Positions 15,466 through 22,721 of a stretch of DNA of 64,000 nt are shown here, in pieces. Numbering within the stretch: position 1 is the first letter of the stretch; every line of letters starts with the position of its first letter. The stretch is from contig NZ_JAKFYR010000001.1 in NCBI RefSeq assembly GCF_022554085.1, positions 1-64,000 on the forward strand. Reading direction: 5' to 3'. The notes below the pieces were generated by a model that was given only the letters and a program-made list of their open reading frames with translations, was not told the DNA's origin and searched no databases. A program made the translations under genes and the position numbers. Source of the stretch: Rhodococcus sp. CH91. GTDB lineage: Bacteria > Actinomycetota > Actinomycetes > Mycobacteriales > Mycobacteriaceae.

Positions 15466-16452
15466 ATGTATGCAATCGTCGCCACCGAACCCGGTGGTCC
15501 AGAAGTTCTCCGGTGGACCGAGCAGCCCGACCCGGAACTCGCACCCGGCCACGTACTTCTCGATGTCGCGGCGACAGCGGTCAACCGCGCCGACCTGCTG
15601 CAGCGGCGGGGACTGTATCCGCCTCCGCCGGGGGCGAGCGAGATCCTCGGTCTCGAATGCTCCGGCGTGATCGCCGAACTCGGCGAGGGCGTGACCGGAT
15701 GGAAGATCGGCGATCGGGTCTGTGCGCTGCTCACCGGCGGTGGCTACGCCGAGAAGGTCGCCGTGCCCGCCTCCCAGCTGCTGCCGGTACCGAAGGGCGT
15801 CGATCTGGCGGTCGCGGCATCCCTGCCCGAGATCGCATGCACGGTGTGGTCCAACGTCGTGATGACCGCGGGCCTGACCCACGGCGATGTCCTGCTCGTC
15901 CACGGCGGAGGCGGAGGTATCGGGACACACGCCATCCAGGTCGGTAAGGCGCTCGGGGCGAAGGTCGCGGTGACGGCATCCGCGGGCAAGCTCGACCGGT
16001 GCCGCGAACTCGGCGCCGACCTCGCGATCGACTACCGGGAGCAGGATTTCGTCTCCGAGGTCCGCAACGCCTTCGGTGGTGCCGACGTGGTACTCGACAA
16101 CATGGGCGCGAAGTATCTGTCCCGGAACATCGACGTGCTCGCTCCCGACGGCCGCCTCGTGGTGATCGGCATGCAGGGCGGCACGAAGGGCGAACTTCAT
16201 CTGGGCAAGCTGCTCGCCAAGCGAGGTCACGTCATCGCGACCGGTCTGCGGGGCCGTCCCGATTCGGGACCGTCGGGCAAGAGCGCGATCATCGATTCGG
16301 TGCGCGCTCACCTGTGGCCGCTCATCGAGGAGGCGAAGGTGCAGCCGATCGTGCACGCGGAACTGCCCATCACCGAAGCCGCGCGGGCACACGAGCTGCT
16401 CGACAGCCCGGAGACCGTCGGGAAGGTCGTCCTGCGGGTCGAACGCAACTAG
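15466..16452 (+). CDS. NAD(P)H:quinone oxidoreductase of the medium-chain reductase family
   Basis: This 328-residue protein resembles PIG3/QOR-type quinone reductases. The catalytic domain shows TAVNRADLLQRRGLYPPPPGA and LGLECSGVIAELGEGV. The nucleotide-binding domain has VHGGGGGIGTHAIQVGKALG, an alanine/glycine-rich Rossmann turn. Zinc-binding cysteines of alcohol dehydrogenases are absent. It reduces quinones or similar electrophiles with NADPH. It is divergent from the MarR regulator gene. The stop codon overlaps that of the convergent PLP-fold gene by four bases. Confidence 0.88.
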   Translation: MYAIVATEPGGPEVLRWTEQPDPELAPGHVLLDVAATAVNRADLLQRRGLYPPPPGASEILGLECSGVIAELGEGVTGWKIGDRVCALLTGGGYAEKVAVPASQLLPVPKGVDLAVAASLPEIACTVWSNVVMTAGLTHGDVLLVHGGGGGIGTHAIQVGKALGAKVAVTASAGKLDRCRELGADLAIDYREQDFVSEVRNAFGGADVVLDNMGAKYLSRNIDVLAPDGRLVVIGMQGGTKGELHLGKLLAKRGHVIATGLRGRPDSGPSGKSAIIDSVRAHLWPLIEEAKVQPIVHAELPITEAARAHELLDSPETVGKVVLRVERN

Positions 16453-17645
16453 AGATTGCGCAGCTCGCGGACGAGCTGGTCCACCTCGAAACTCGTGGTG
16501 TAGGGGGCGAGGCCGATACTCACCGCTCCCCCCTCGTCGCTGACACCGAGGGAATCGAGGAGCCGGCTCGATCCGCGGCTGCTCGGCACCGTCGCGATAC
16601 GGCGATCGGCGAGATGCGCGGCGACCTTCTCGGCCGGAATGCCGTCCACGGTGAAACTGAGGGTCGGGACACGGCTCGACGCGCGACCGAGCACGATCAC
16701 TCCGGTGAGGCTGTCGAGCTGTCTCATCAGGCGATCGAACAGCAGATCCTGATGGTTCTGCATCGAGCTGATGGAGATGTCGAGACGCTCGCGACGCGAC
16801 CCGCCGGCGTCGTCGAGCGAGGCGAGGAAATCGATCGACGCGGAGATCCCGGCGAGCAGGCCGAACTGGTGCCCACCCACTTCGAGGCGTTCGGCGCCGC
16901 GCGCGTGCGGGTTCAGCGACATCGCGGGGACCCGGTCGAGATGTGAGGAGTCGGCGAACACGAGGGCACCGATCTGCGGTCCGCCCCAGGCGGCCACGTC
17001 GACGGTGAGGATGTCGGCTCCGAGATCGTCGAGGTCGATGTGGGCGTACGGCGCGGCACCGGCTGCGTCGACGACCATGAGCCCGCCCACCTCGTGGACG
17101 AGATCGGCGACGGCCCGCACATCGGGGGCGGTGCCGACGATCGACGAGGCCGCGGTGAGCGCGACGAGCCGGGTGGTCGGGGTGATGAGTTCCTCGTACT
17201 GCCAGGTCGGCAGGTCGCACGTCTCGATCTCGACCTCCGCCCAGCGCACCTGCGCGCCGTAGCGGCTGGCGACCCGCAGCCAGGGAGCGATGTTCGCTTC
17301 GTCGTCGAGCCTCGACAGCACCATGCCGGTACCGAGGCCGAGCCTCGAGCTCAGCGCCTCGGCGAGCCAGGCGAGCAGTACCGCGTGACTCGGCCCGAGG
17401 ACGACACCCGCCGGATCGGCGCCCACGAGTTCCGCGATCGCGACGCGCGCGTCCTCGAGGATCGCAGCACTACGACGCGACGACAGGTGCCGTCCCGTCG
17501 CCGAGGCGGCCGAGTTCCGGAAGGCAGTGGACACGGTGCGCGAGACCGCGTCGGGGACCTGCATACCGGCCCGAGGATCGAGGTGGATCCAACCGTCGCC
17601 GAGCGAGGGGATCAGCCCCCGGATCCGGGCAACGTCGTAAGCCAT
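16449..17645 (-). CDS. Cysteine-desulfurase-like PLP-fold protein lacking the catalytic lysine
   Basis: This 398-residue protein has the fold of class V aminotransferases such as NifS/SufS. Conserved stretches include SRLDDEANIAPWLRVASRYGA, VALTAASSIVGTAPDVRAV and GGLMVVDAAGAAPY. The region that should hold the SxHK lysine reads TVDVAAWGGPQIGALVF (about residue 220), so no Schiff-base lysine is seen. As I recall, the M. tuberculosis counterpart Rv3778c has the same AWGGP sequence; if so, the loss is a family trait. It may be a non-classical enzyme or a binding protein. The ATG follows a TAGAGT -10 box by seven bases. Confidence 0.78.
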   Translation of the reverse strand: MAYDVARIRGLIPSLGDGWIHLDPRAGMQVPDAVSRTVSTAFRNSAASATGRHLSSRRSAAILEDARVAIAELVGADPAGVVLGPSHAVLLAWLAEALSSRLGLGTGMVLSRLDDEANIAPWLRVASRYGAQVRWAEVEIETCDLPTWQYEELITPTTRLVALTAASSIVGTAPDVRAVADLVHEVGGLMVVDAAGAAPYAHIDLDDLGADILTVDVAAWGGPQIGALVFADSSHLDRVPAMSLNPHARGAERLEVGGHQFGLLAGISASIDFLASLDDAGGSRRERLDISISSMQNHQDLLFDRLMRQLDSLTGVIVLGRASSRVPTLSFTVDGIPAEKVAAHLADRRIATVPSSRGSSRLLDSLGVSDEGGAVSIGLAPYTTSFEVDQLVRELRNL

Positions 17646-17652
17646 GGCAGAC

Positions 17653-17658
17653 ACTCTA
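17653..17658 (-). promoter_or_regulatory. Putative -10 box of leaderless PLP-fold gene transcript
   Basis: On the minus strand TAGAGT lies seven bases before the ATG at 17645. The position predicts a leaderless transcript. Confidence 0.5.
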
Positions 17659-17712
17659 GGTCCCGATGTCAATCGACAGGCGGTGTGCCTGCCCGGGAAC
17701 CGCCTGTCTCGG

Positions 17713-17718
17713 TAGGCT
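17713..17718 (+). promoter_or_regulatory. Putative -10 box upstream of bpa
   Basis: TAGGCT in the context GGTAGGCTCG lies about 75 bases before the bpa start. In contrast to nearby leaderless genes, this promoter would give a leader with a clear purine-rich ribosome binding site (GAGGGGAAAGGGGAG). Confidence 0.35.
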
Positions 17719-17795
17719 CGATCGAGTACCCGCGATCATTCCCGGGGCCGTCGGGCCACCGGGCGCCCCGAGAGGGGAAAGGGGAGAATGTACTC

Positions 17796-18380
17796 ATGAC
17801 GCATCCGGACAACGACCACGTTTTCGTGATCGGCCCCGACGGCCGGCCCACCCGTGTCTCCCGCGAGGAGGCGGCCCGTACGGACACCGACCCTCAGCCG
17901 GACGGCAAACCGGCGGAGGGCGGGGGCGAATCGCTCACCGACATGGTCGAGCAGCCGGCGAAGGTCATGCGGATCGGCACCATGATCAAGCAGCTCCTCG
18001 AGGAAGTGAAGGCGGCTCCGCTCGACGAGGCCAGCCGTACCCGGCTCAAGGACATCCATCTGTCGTCCATCCGCGAGCTCGGTCAGGGCCTCGCCCCGGA
18101 CCTGCGCGAGGAACTCGAGCGGCTCGCGTTGCCGTTCAACGAGGAGTCGGTGCCGTCCGACGCGGAGCTGCGTATCGCGCAGGCCCAGCTCGTCGGCTGG
18201 CTCGAAGGTCTGTTCCACGGCATCCAGACCGCCCTCTTCGCGCAGCAGATGGCCGCTCGGGCCCAGCTCGAACAGATGCGGCAGGGCGCGCTTCCCCCCG
18301 GGCTCGCGCAGGGAGGCCGCGGTGGCCACGACCAACCGCTTCCCGGTCAGACCCATCCCGGGACCGGCCAGTACCTGTAG
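17796..18380 (+). CDS. bpa: Bacterial proteasome activator (Bpa / PafE)
   Basis: Bpa forms a dodecameric ATP-independent ring that docks on the 20S proteasome and feeds it unfolded or heat-damaged proteins. The 194-residue length fits. The helical core runs VMRIGTMIKQLLEEVKAAPL to LVGWLEGLFHGIQTALFAQQ. The C-terminus is GQYL, the hallmark tail that inserts into pockets of the proteasome alpha ring. The first ~50 residues are disordered and acidic. The ATG at 17796 has a strong purine-rich site; a three-codon ORF (ATG at 17788) ends across this ATG. It sits directly before wzt and glfT1, as Rv3780 does in M. tuberculosis. Confidence 0.92.
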   Translation: MTHPDNDHVFVIGPDGRPTRVSREEAARTDTDPQPDGKPAEGGGESLTDMVEQPAKVMRIGTMIKQLLEEVKAAPLDEASRTRLKDIHLSSIRELGQGLAPDLREELERLALPFNEESVPSDAELRIAQAQLVGWLEGLFHGIQTALFAQQMAARAQLEQMRQGALPPGLAQGGRGGHDQPLPGQTHPGTGQYL

Positions 18381-18421
18381 CCCCGGCGGTACGCCCCGGG
18401 CTTCGGCAGCGCCACGACGGG

Positions 18422-18427
18422 TACGCT
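18422..18427 (+). promoter_or_regulatory. Putative -10 box upstream of the wzt mini-ORF
   Basis: TACGCT lies eight bases before a GTG at 18436, the same geometry as the leaderless genes in this window. A transcript starting at that GTG would carry a short leader ahead of wzt. Confidence 0.4.
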
Positions 18428-18435
18428 CGGGTCCC

Positions 18436-18462
18436 GTGTCAGCGTCTGGAGCAGCATCGTGA
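18436..18462 (+). CDS. Putative eight-residue leaderless upstream ORF of wzt
   Basis: GTG TCA GCG TCT GGA GCA GCA TCG TGA encodes MSASGAAS. Its first base is placed where the TACGCT box would start transcription. Its stop codon overlaps the wzt start codon (GTGA). Ribosomes finishing it could re-initiate at wzt. Expression is not shown by sequence; overlap of this kind can also arise by chance. Confidence 0.35.
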   Translation: MSASGAAS

Positions 18463-19307
18463 GTCGGGTCAGCATCGAAACGCGCGGCGCGTGCGTCGAC
18501 TTTCCCATCTTCGACGCCAAGACCCGGTCCTTGAAGAAGGCGTTCCTGGGTAAGGCGGGCGGAGCGATCGGCCGCAACAACTCCGACGTCGTGGTCGTCG
18601 AAGCTCTGCGCGACATCACGATGTCGCTGCAGGAGGGCGACCGCGTCGGCCTCGTGGGCCACAACGGTGCGGGCAAGTCCACCCTGCTGCGCCTGCTCTC
18701 CGGGATCTACGAACCCACCCGCGGCTCCGCCCGGGTCACGGGACGCGTCGCGCCGGTCTTCGACCTCGGCGTCGGCATGGACCCGGAGATCTCCGGCTAC
18801 GAGAACATCATCATCCGGGGAATGTTCCTCGGGATGAGCCGCAAGCAGATGCTGGCGAAGGTCGACGAGATCGCCGAGTTCACCGAACTCGGCGACTACC
18901 TCAACATGCCGCTGCGGACGTATTCGACCGGTATGCGTGTGCGTGTCGCGCTCGGCGTGGTCACCAGCATCGATCCCGAGATCCTGCTTCTCGACGAAGG
19001 CATCGGTGCCGTCGACGCGGAGTTCATGAAGAAGGCCCGGGTGCGACTGCAGGATCTCGTCGCCCGCTCGGGCATCCTGGTGTTCGCGAGCCATTCCAAC
19101 GAGTTCCTCGCCCAGTTGTGCGACCAGGCGATGTGGATCGATCACGGGCAGATCCGTGAGCGGGGCGGAATCGAGCAGGTCGTCCGCGCGTACGAGGGCG
19201 ACGAGGCCGGCGACCATGTGCGCACGGTCCTCCACGAACTCGAACTCGAGAGGAACGCGAAGTCCGGCTCGGAGACCGCAGCCCCGGCAGGTACGAACGG
19301 TGCCTGA
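18459..19307 (+). CDS. wzt: ABC transporter ATP-binding protein for galactan export (Wzt)
   Basis: This 282-residue ATPase powers export of lipid-linked galactan with the permease Wzm. Features are the N-terminal VDFPIFDAKTRSLKKAFLG typical of polysaccharide exporters, Walker A GHNGAGKSTLL, signature YSTGMRVRVALG, Walker B ILLLDEGIGAVDAEF, and the H-loop FASHSNEF. The C-terminus is short, without a carbohydrate-binding domain. The GTG start has no evident ribosome binding site and overlaps the stop of the mini-ORF. It overlaps glfT1 by eight bases, so export and galactan priming are translationally coupled. Wzm is encoded 7 kb further right, not adjacent. Confidence 0.92.
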   Translation: MSRVSIETRGACVDFPIFDAKTRSLKKAFLGKAGGAIGRNNSDVVVVEALRDITMSLQEGDRVGLVGHNGAGKSTLLRLLSGIYEPTRGSARVTGRVAPVFDLGVGMDPEISGYENIIIRGMFLGMSRKQMLAKVDEIAEFTELGDYLNMPLRTYSTGMRVRVALGVVTSIDPEILLLDEGIGAVDAEFMKKARVRLQDLVARSGILVFASHSNEFLAQLCDQAMWIDHGQIRERGGIEQVVRAYEGDEAGDHVRTVLHELELERNAKSGSETAAPAGTNGA

Positions 19308-20190
19308 CGAGCGGATCATCGGCGTCGTCGTCACGCATCGCCGGCGTGAACTGCTGGCCGACTCTCTGAAAGTACTTGCCTCGCAGTCCCGCCCGCTCGA
19401 CCATCTCGTGGTGGTCGACAACGGCGACGAGCAGGCCGTCCGGGAACTCGTCGAGGCCGTGGATCTGCCCACGACCTATCTCGGGTCCAAGCACAATCTC
19501 GGCGGTGCGGGTGGCTTCGCCCTCGGCATCCTCTACGCCCTGTCCCTGGGAGCCGACCGCGTCTGGCTCGCCGATGACGACGGCCGTCCCGAGGGTCCCG
19601 ACGTGCTCGCGACGCTGCTCGACTGCGCGCACCGCAACGGCCTGGCCGAAGTGTCGCCGGTCGTGTGCGACATCGCCCGGCCCGACCGTCTCGCCTTCCC
19701 GCTGCGTCGCGGTGTCGTGTGGCGACGGTGGCGTCACGAACTCGGCGACGAGGACCTGCTCCCCGGCATCGCGTCGCTGTTCAACGGTGCGCTCTTCACC
19801 GCTGCGGCGATCGATGCGGTGGGCGTCCCCGACCTGCGGTTGTTCGTCCGGGGCGACGAGGTGGAGGTGCATCGGAGGCTCGTGCGGTCGGGGTTGCCGT
19901 TCGGTACCTGCCTGCAGACGGCATATCTGCATCCGGACGGAGCCGACGAGTTCAAGCCCATCCTCGGCGGCCGGATGCACACGCAGTATCCGGACAACGA
20001 CACCAAGCGGTTCTTCACCTACCGCAACCGCGGTTACCTGTTGTCGCAGCCGGGTCTGCGACGGCTGCTGCCGCAGGAATGGGTGCGGTTCGGCTGGTAC
20101 TTCCTCGTCACCCGCCGCGACCCGGCGGGACTACGCGAGTGGATCCGGTTGCGCAGGCTCGGCCGTGAGGAGAAGTTCGAGCGTCCGTGA
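19300..20190 (+). CDS. glfT1: Galactofuranosyltransferase GlfT1
   Basis: GlfT1 adds the first galactofuranose residues from UDP-Galf to the rhamnosyl linker lipid. The 296-residue GT2-type protein begins IIGVVVTHRRRELLADSLKV. It has the nucleotide site VVVDNGDE, the glycine-rich KHNLGGAGGFALG segment shared with GlfT2, and the metal-binding DDD in WLADDDGRPEG. FNGALFTAAAI and RGDEVEVHRRL follow. The start is GTG at 19300 inside the end of wzt. Its length and neighbours match Rv3782. A perfect palindrome spans its stop codon. Confidence 0.92.
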   Translation: MPDERIIGVVVTHRRRELLADSLKVLASQSRPLDHLVVVDNGDEQAVRELVEAVDLPTTYLGSKHNLGGAGGFALGILYALSLGADRVWLADDDGRPEGPDVLATLLDCAHRNGLAEVSPVVCDIARPDRLAFPLRRGVVWRRWRHELGDEDLLPGIASLFNGALFTAAAIDAVGVPDLRLFVRGDEVEVHRRLVRSGLPFGTCLQTAYLHPDGADEFKPILGGRMHTQYPDNDTKRFFTYRNRGYLLSQPGLRRLLPQEWVRFGWYFLVTRRDPAGLREWIRLRRLGREEKFERP

Positions 20191-20202
20191 CGTCACGGAC
20201 GC
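20181..20202. repeat. Perfect 22-base palindrome at the glfT1 stop codon
   Basis: GCGTCCGTGAC is followed with no spacer by its reverse complement GTCACGGACGC. The stop codon of glfT1 (20188-20190) lies inside. It could be a terminator stem, a protein-binding site or a cruciform. There is no T-tract. Confidence 0.7.
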
Positions 20203-20262
20203 CCGGACAGGACCTCCTCGAATCCCGCACCTGCCCGGCCTCTTCGACGCGGGATGCCGGGC

Positions 20263-20676
20263 TCAGTTCCTCGCGGCGACGATGATGGCGTGGATGATCC
20301 ACACGGGCAGCCACGCTCCGCAGGTGATCGCGGTGAGCACCAGGTGCAGAAGGTGCGGACAGTCGGCACGCTTGACGTTGTTGACCGTGACCTGCTGGAC
20401 GGGCGCGTACGGCTGCGGAGGCGGATAGGGATAGGCCGGCTGCTGGGCGAAGTTCGGCTGTTGCTGCTCGTACAGTCTCCGCTGCTGATCGGCGAGCCGT
20501 CGCTGCTGTTCGTCGTGTGTCAGTTGCCGATGATGTTCTTCCAGGCGACGCGCGTGTTCCTCGCGTTCCTGGTGCTCTCTCCACGCGCGCAGGCGGTTCA
20601 ATTCCTCGAGTTCGCCGGGTTCCAGATCGCGCTGGAACTTCGGACTCGGGTCCCGATTCCCCAGGGGATCGGTCAT
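20263..20676 (-). CDS. Small Gln/Pro-rich protein with C-terminal membrane segment, function unknown
   Basis: This 137-residue protein has three parts. Residues 1-80 are highly charged and helical, probably coiled coil (ELEELNRLRAWREHQEREE). Residues 80-105 are rich in Gln, Pro and Tyr (QQPAYPYPPPQPYAPVQQ). The last ~30 residues form a hydrophobic hairpin or segment (HLVLTAITCGAWLPVWIIHA). Similar tails occur in short actinobacterial membrane proteins of unknown role. The ATG at 20676 has GAAGGAGACC upstream. It is convergent with glfT1. I do not recognise a family with a known function. Confidence 0.7.
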   Translation of the reverse strand: MTDPLGNRDPSPKFQRDLEPGELEELNRLRAWREHQEREEHARRLEEHHRQLTHDEQQRRLADQQRRLYEQQQPNFAQQPAYPYPPPQPYAPVQQVTVNNVKRADCPHLLHLVLTAITCGAWLPVWIIHAIIVAARN

Positions 20677-20936
20677 CAGTGGTCTCCTTCGAGTTCGCGA
20701 TCTCCGCCGTGGAACAATCGGCACAAGGCGCGTTCATCCGTCCGTTTTGCAGACTTTGCGTATTTCGATCATTTGCGAATCGACCCGGCGTCACGAGTCG
20801 TTACACCGCCGCGCCCAGAGGACGATCCGGCTCCGATGGGATCAGGGGCAGACGGCAGGACACAATCAGGCAAATCCGACCACACGCGTTGCCAGTTCGC
20901 CTTACGCTGTCGCCACACTCGACCTCTGGAGTAGTG

Positions 20937-22718
20937 ATGACCCCTCGCGCCACCACCCCGTCGACTCTGTGCGAAGCCTTCCAGACCACCTCCGCGGCAT
21001 ATCCGGACACGATCGCGCTGCGCACCCCCGACGATTCCGTCCGCTACACCTGGCGTCAGTACGCCGAACGTGTCGCCCGTCTCGCAGCCGGTCTCGCCGG
21101 ACTCGGCGTGGAACGCGGTGACACCGTCGGCCTGATGCTCACCAACCGGCCCGAATTCCACCTCCTCGACACCGCCGCCATCCATCTCGGCGCGGTGCCG
21201 TTCTCGATCTACAACTCACTGACCGCCGAGCAGATCGCGTACGTGCTCGGCAACGCCGGCAACCGGGTGATGATCACCGAAGAACAGTTCGTCCCCGTGC
21301 TGCGGCAGGCGCTCGGCGATACGAACGTCGAGCACCTGATCTGCGTCGACGGCAAGCCCGAGGGCACGCTGTCGCTCGCCGACCTCGAAGCCGCCGCCGA
21401 TCCGTCCTTCGACTTCGAAGCCGCGTGGAAGGCCGTGCAGCCGTCCGACCTGCTGACCCTCATCTACACCTCCGGCACCACCGGGCCACCGAAGGGTGTC
21501 GAGCTCACCCATGCCAACCTGCTCGCCGAGCTCGAGGCGACGAGTTCGTATCTCCCCACCGGCCCGGACGACCGGATCCTGTCCTATCTGCCCGACGCCC
21601 ACATCGCCAATCGCTGGGGCTCGCACTATTCGAGCCTGTACAGCGGTATGCAGATCACCACGCTCGACGATCTCAAGCAGGCGATCACGGTGCTGCCGAG
21701 CCTGCGTCCGACTCTGTTCGGTGCCGTGCCCCAGGTCTGGTACAAGCTCAAGGCCGCGATCGACAAGACACTCGCGGAGGAATCCAGCCCCGTCAAGAAG
21801 AAGCTCGCGCTGTGGGCGATCGACGTCGGACGCACACGCGCGCGCCTGCAGTCCGACGGCAAGCCCGTCCCCCGCGCACTCGAACTGCAGCACGCGGTGG
21901 CCGACAGGCTGGTGCTGTCCTCGATCCGCGCGAAACTCGGCCTCGACCAGGTACGCGCAGCCGTCACCGGCGCTGCGGCTATCTCACCGGAAGTGCTCGA
22001 ATTCGTTCTCGCCCTGGGAATTCCGTGCTCGGAAGTGTGGGGGATGTCGGAGACCTCGTGTGTGGTCACGATGAACCGGCCCGGCGCCATCCGCATCGGC
22101 ACGGTCGGGCAGGCCGTACCCTGCGCGACCGTCAAGGTCGCCGAGGACGGCGAGCTGCTCGTCTCGGGCCCGCTGCTCATGAAGGGTTACCGCAATGATC
22201 CCGAGAAGACTTCGGAGGCAATAGATTCGGACGGCTGGTTGCACACGGGCGATATCGGCGAGATCGACGCGGACGGCTATGTGCGGCTGATCGACCGGAA
22301 GAAGGAGATCATCGTCAATGCGGCGGGGAAGAACATGTCGCCCGCCAACATCGAAGGCACCTTGCGCGCCGCGTGCCCGATGCTCGGAGGTGCCGTCGCC
22401 ATCGGCAACGATCGTCCCTACAACGTCGCACTGCTCGCACTCGACCCCGACGCCCTGACCGTCTTCGCCGAACAACACGGACTCGAAGGCACCCATGAGG
22501 AGCTCACCCGGCACCCCGCGGTGCTCGAGGCCGTCGCCAAGTCGGTCGAGGAGGCCAACACCAAACTGTCACGGGTCGAACAGATCAAGAAGTACACGGT
22601 GCTGACGAGCGTCTGGGAACCCTCGGGCGACGAACTGACCCCGACGATGAAGCTCAAGCGCAAGCCGATCGACGCCAAGTACGCGGTGGAGATCGACGAA
22701 CTGTACGCCCAGGCCTGA
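20937..22718 (+). CDS. Long-chain fatty acid-CoA ligase (AMP-binding, FadD type)
   Basis: This 593-residue ANL-superfamily enzyme activates a fatty acid with ATP and joins it to CoA. Motifs are LIYTSGTTGPPKGVELTHAN (P-loop), EVWGMSETSCVVT, the aspartate region GWLHTGDIGEIDADGYVRLIDRKKEII, and VNAAGKNMSPANIE. The C-terminal MKLKRKPIDAKY supplies the adenylation lysine. It resembles FadD15-like bacterial long-chain ligases. The start is ATG 20937; a GTG one codon earlier is also possible. It is convergent with the sensor kinase gene, leaving only three bases between the two stops. Confidence 0.88.
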   Translation: MTPRATTPSTLCEAFQTTSAAYPDTIALRTPDDSVRYTWRQYAERVARLAAGLAGLGVERGDTVGLMLTNRPEFHLLDTAAIHLGAVPFSIYNSLTAEQIAYVLGNAGNRVMITEEQFVPVLRQALGDTNVEHLICVDGKPEGTLSLADLEAAADPSFDFEAAWKAVQPSDLLTLIYTSGTTGPPKGVELTHANLLAELEATSSYLPTGPDDRILSYLPDAHIANRWGSHYSSLYSGMQITTLDDLKQAITVLPSLRPTLFGAVPQVWYKLKAAIDKTLAEESSPVKKKLALWAIDVGRTRARLQSDGKPVPRALELQHAVADRLVLSSIRAKLGLDQVRAAVTGAAAISPEVLEFVLALGIPCSEVWGMSETSCVVTMNRPGAIRIGTVGQAVPCATVKVAEDGELLVSGPLLMKGYRNDPEKTSEAIDSDGWLHTGDIGEIDADGYVRLIDRKKEIIVNAAGKNMSPANIEGTLRAACPMLGGAVAIGNDRPYNVALLALDPDALTVFAEQHGLEGTHEELTRHPAVLEAVAKSVEEANTKLSRVEQIKKYTVLTSVWEPSGDELTPTMKLKRKPIDAKYAVEIDELYAQA

Positions 22719-22721
22719 CGC

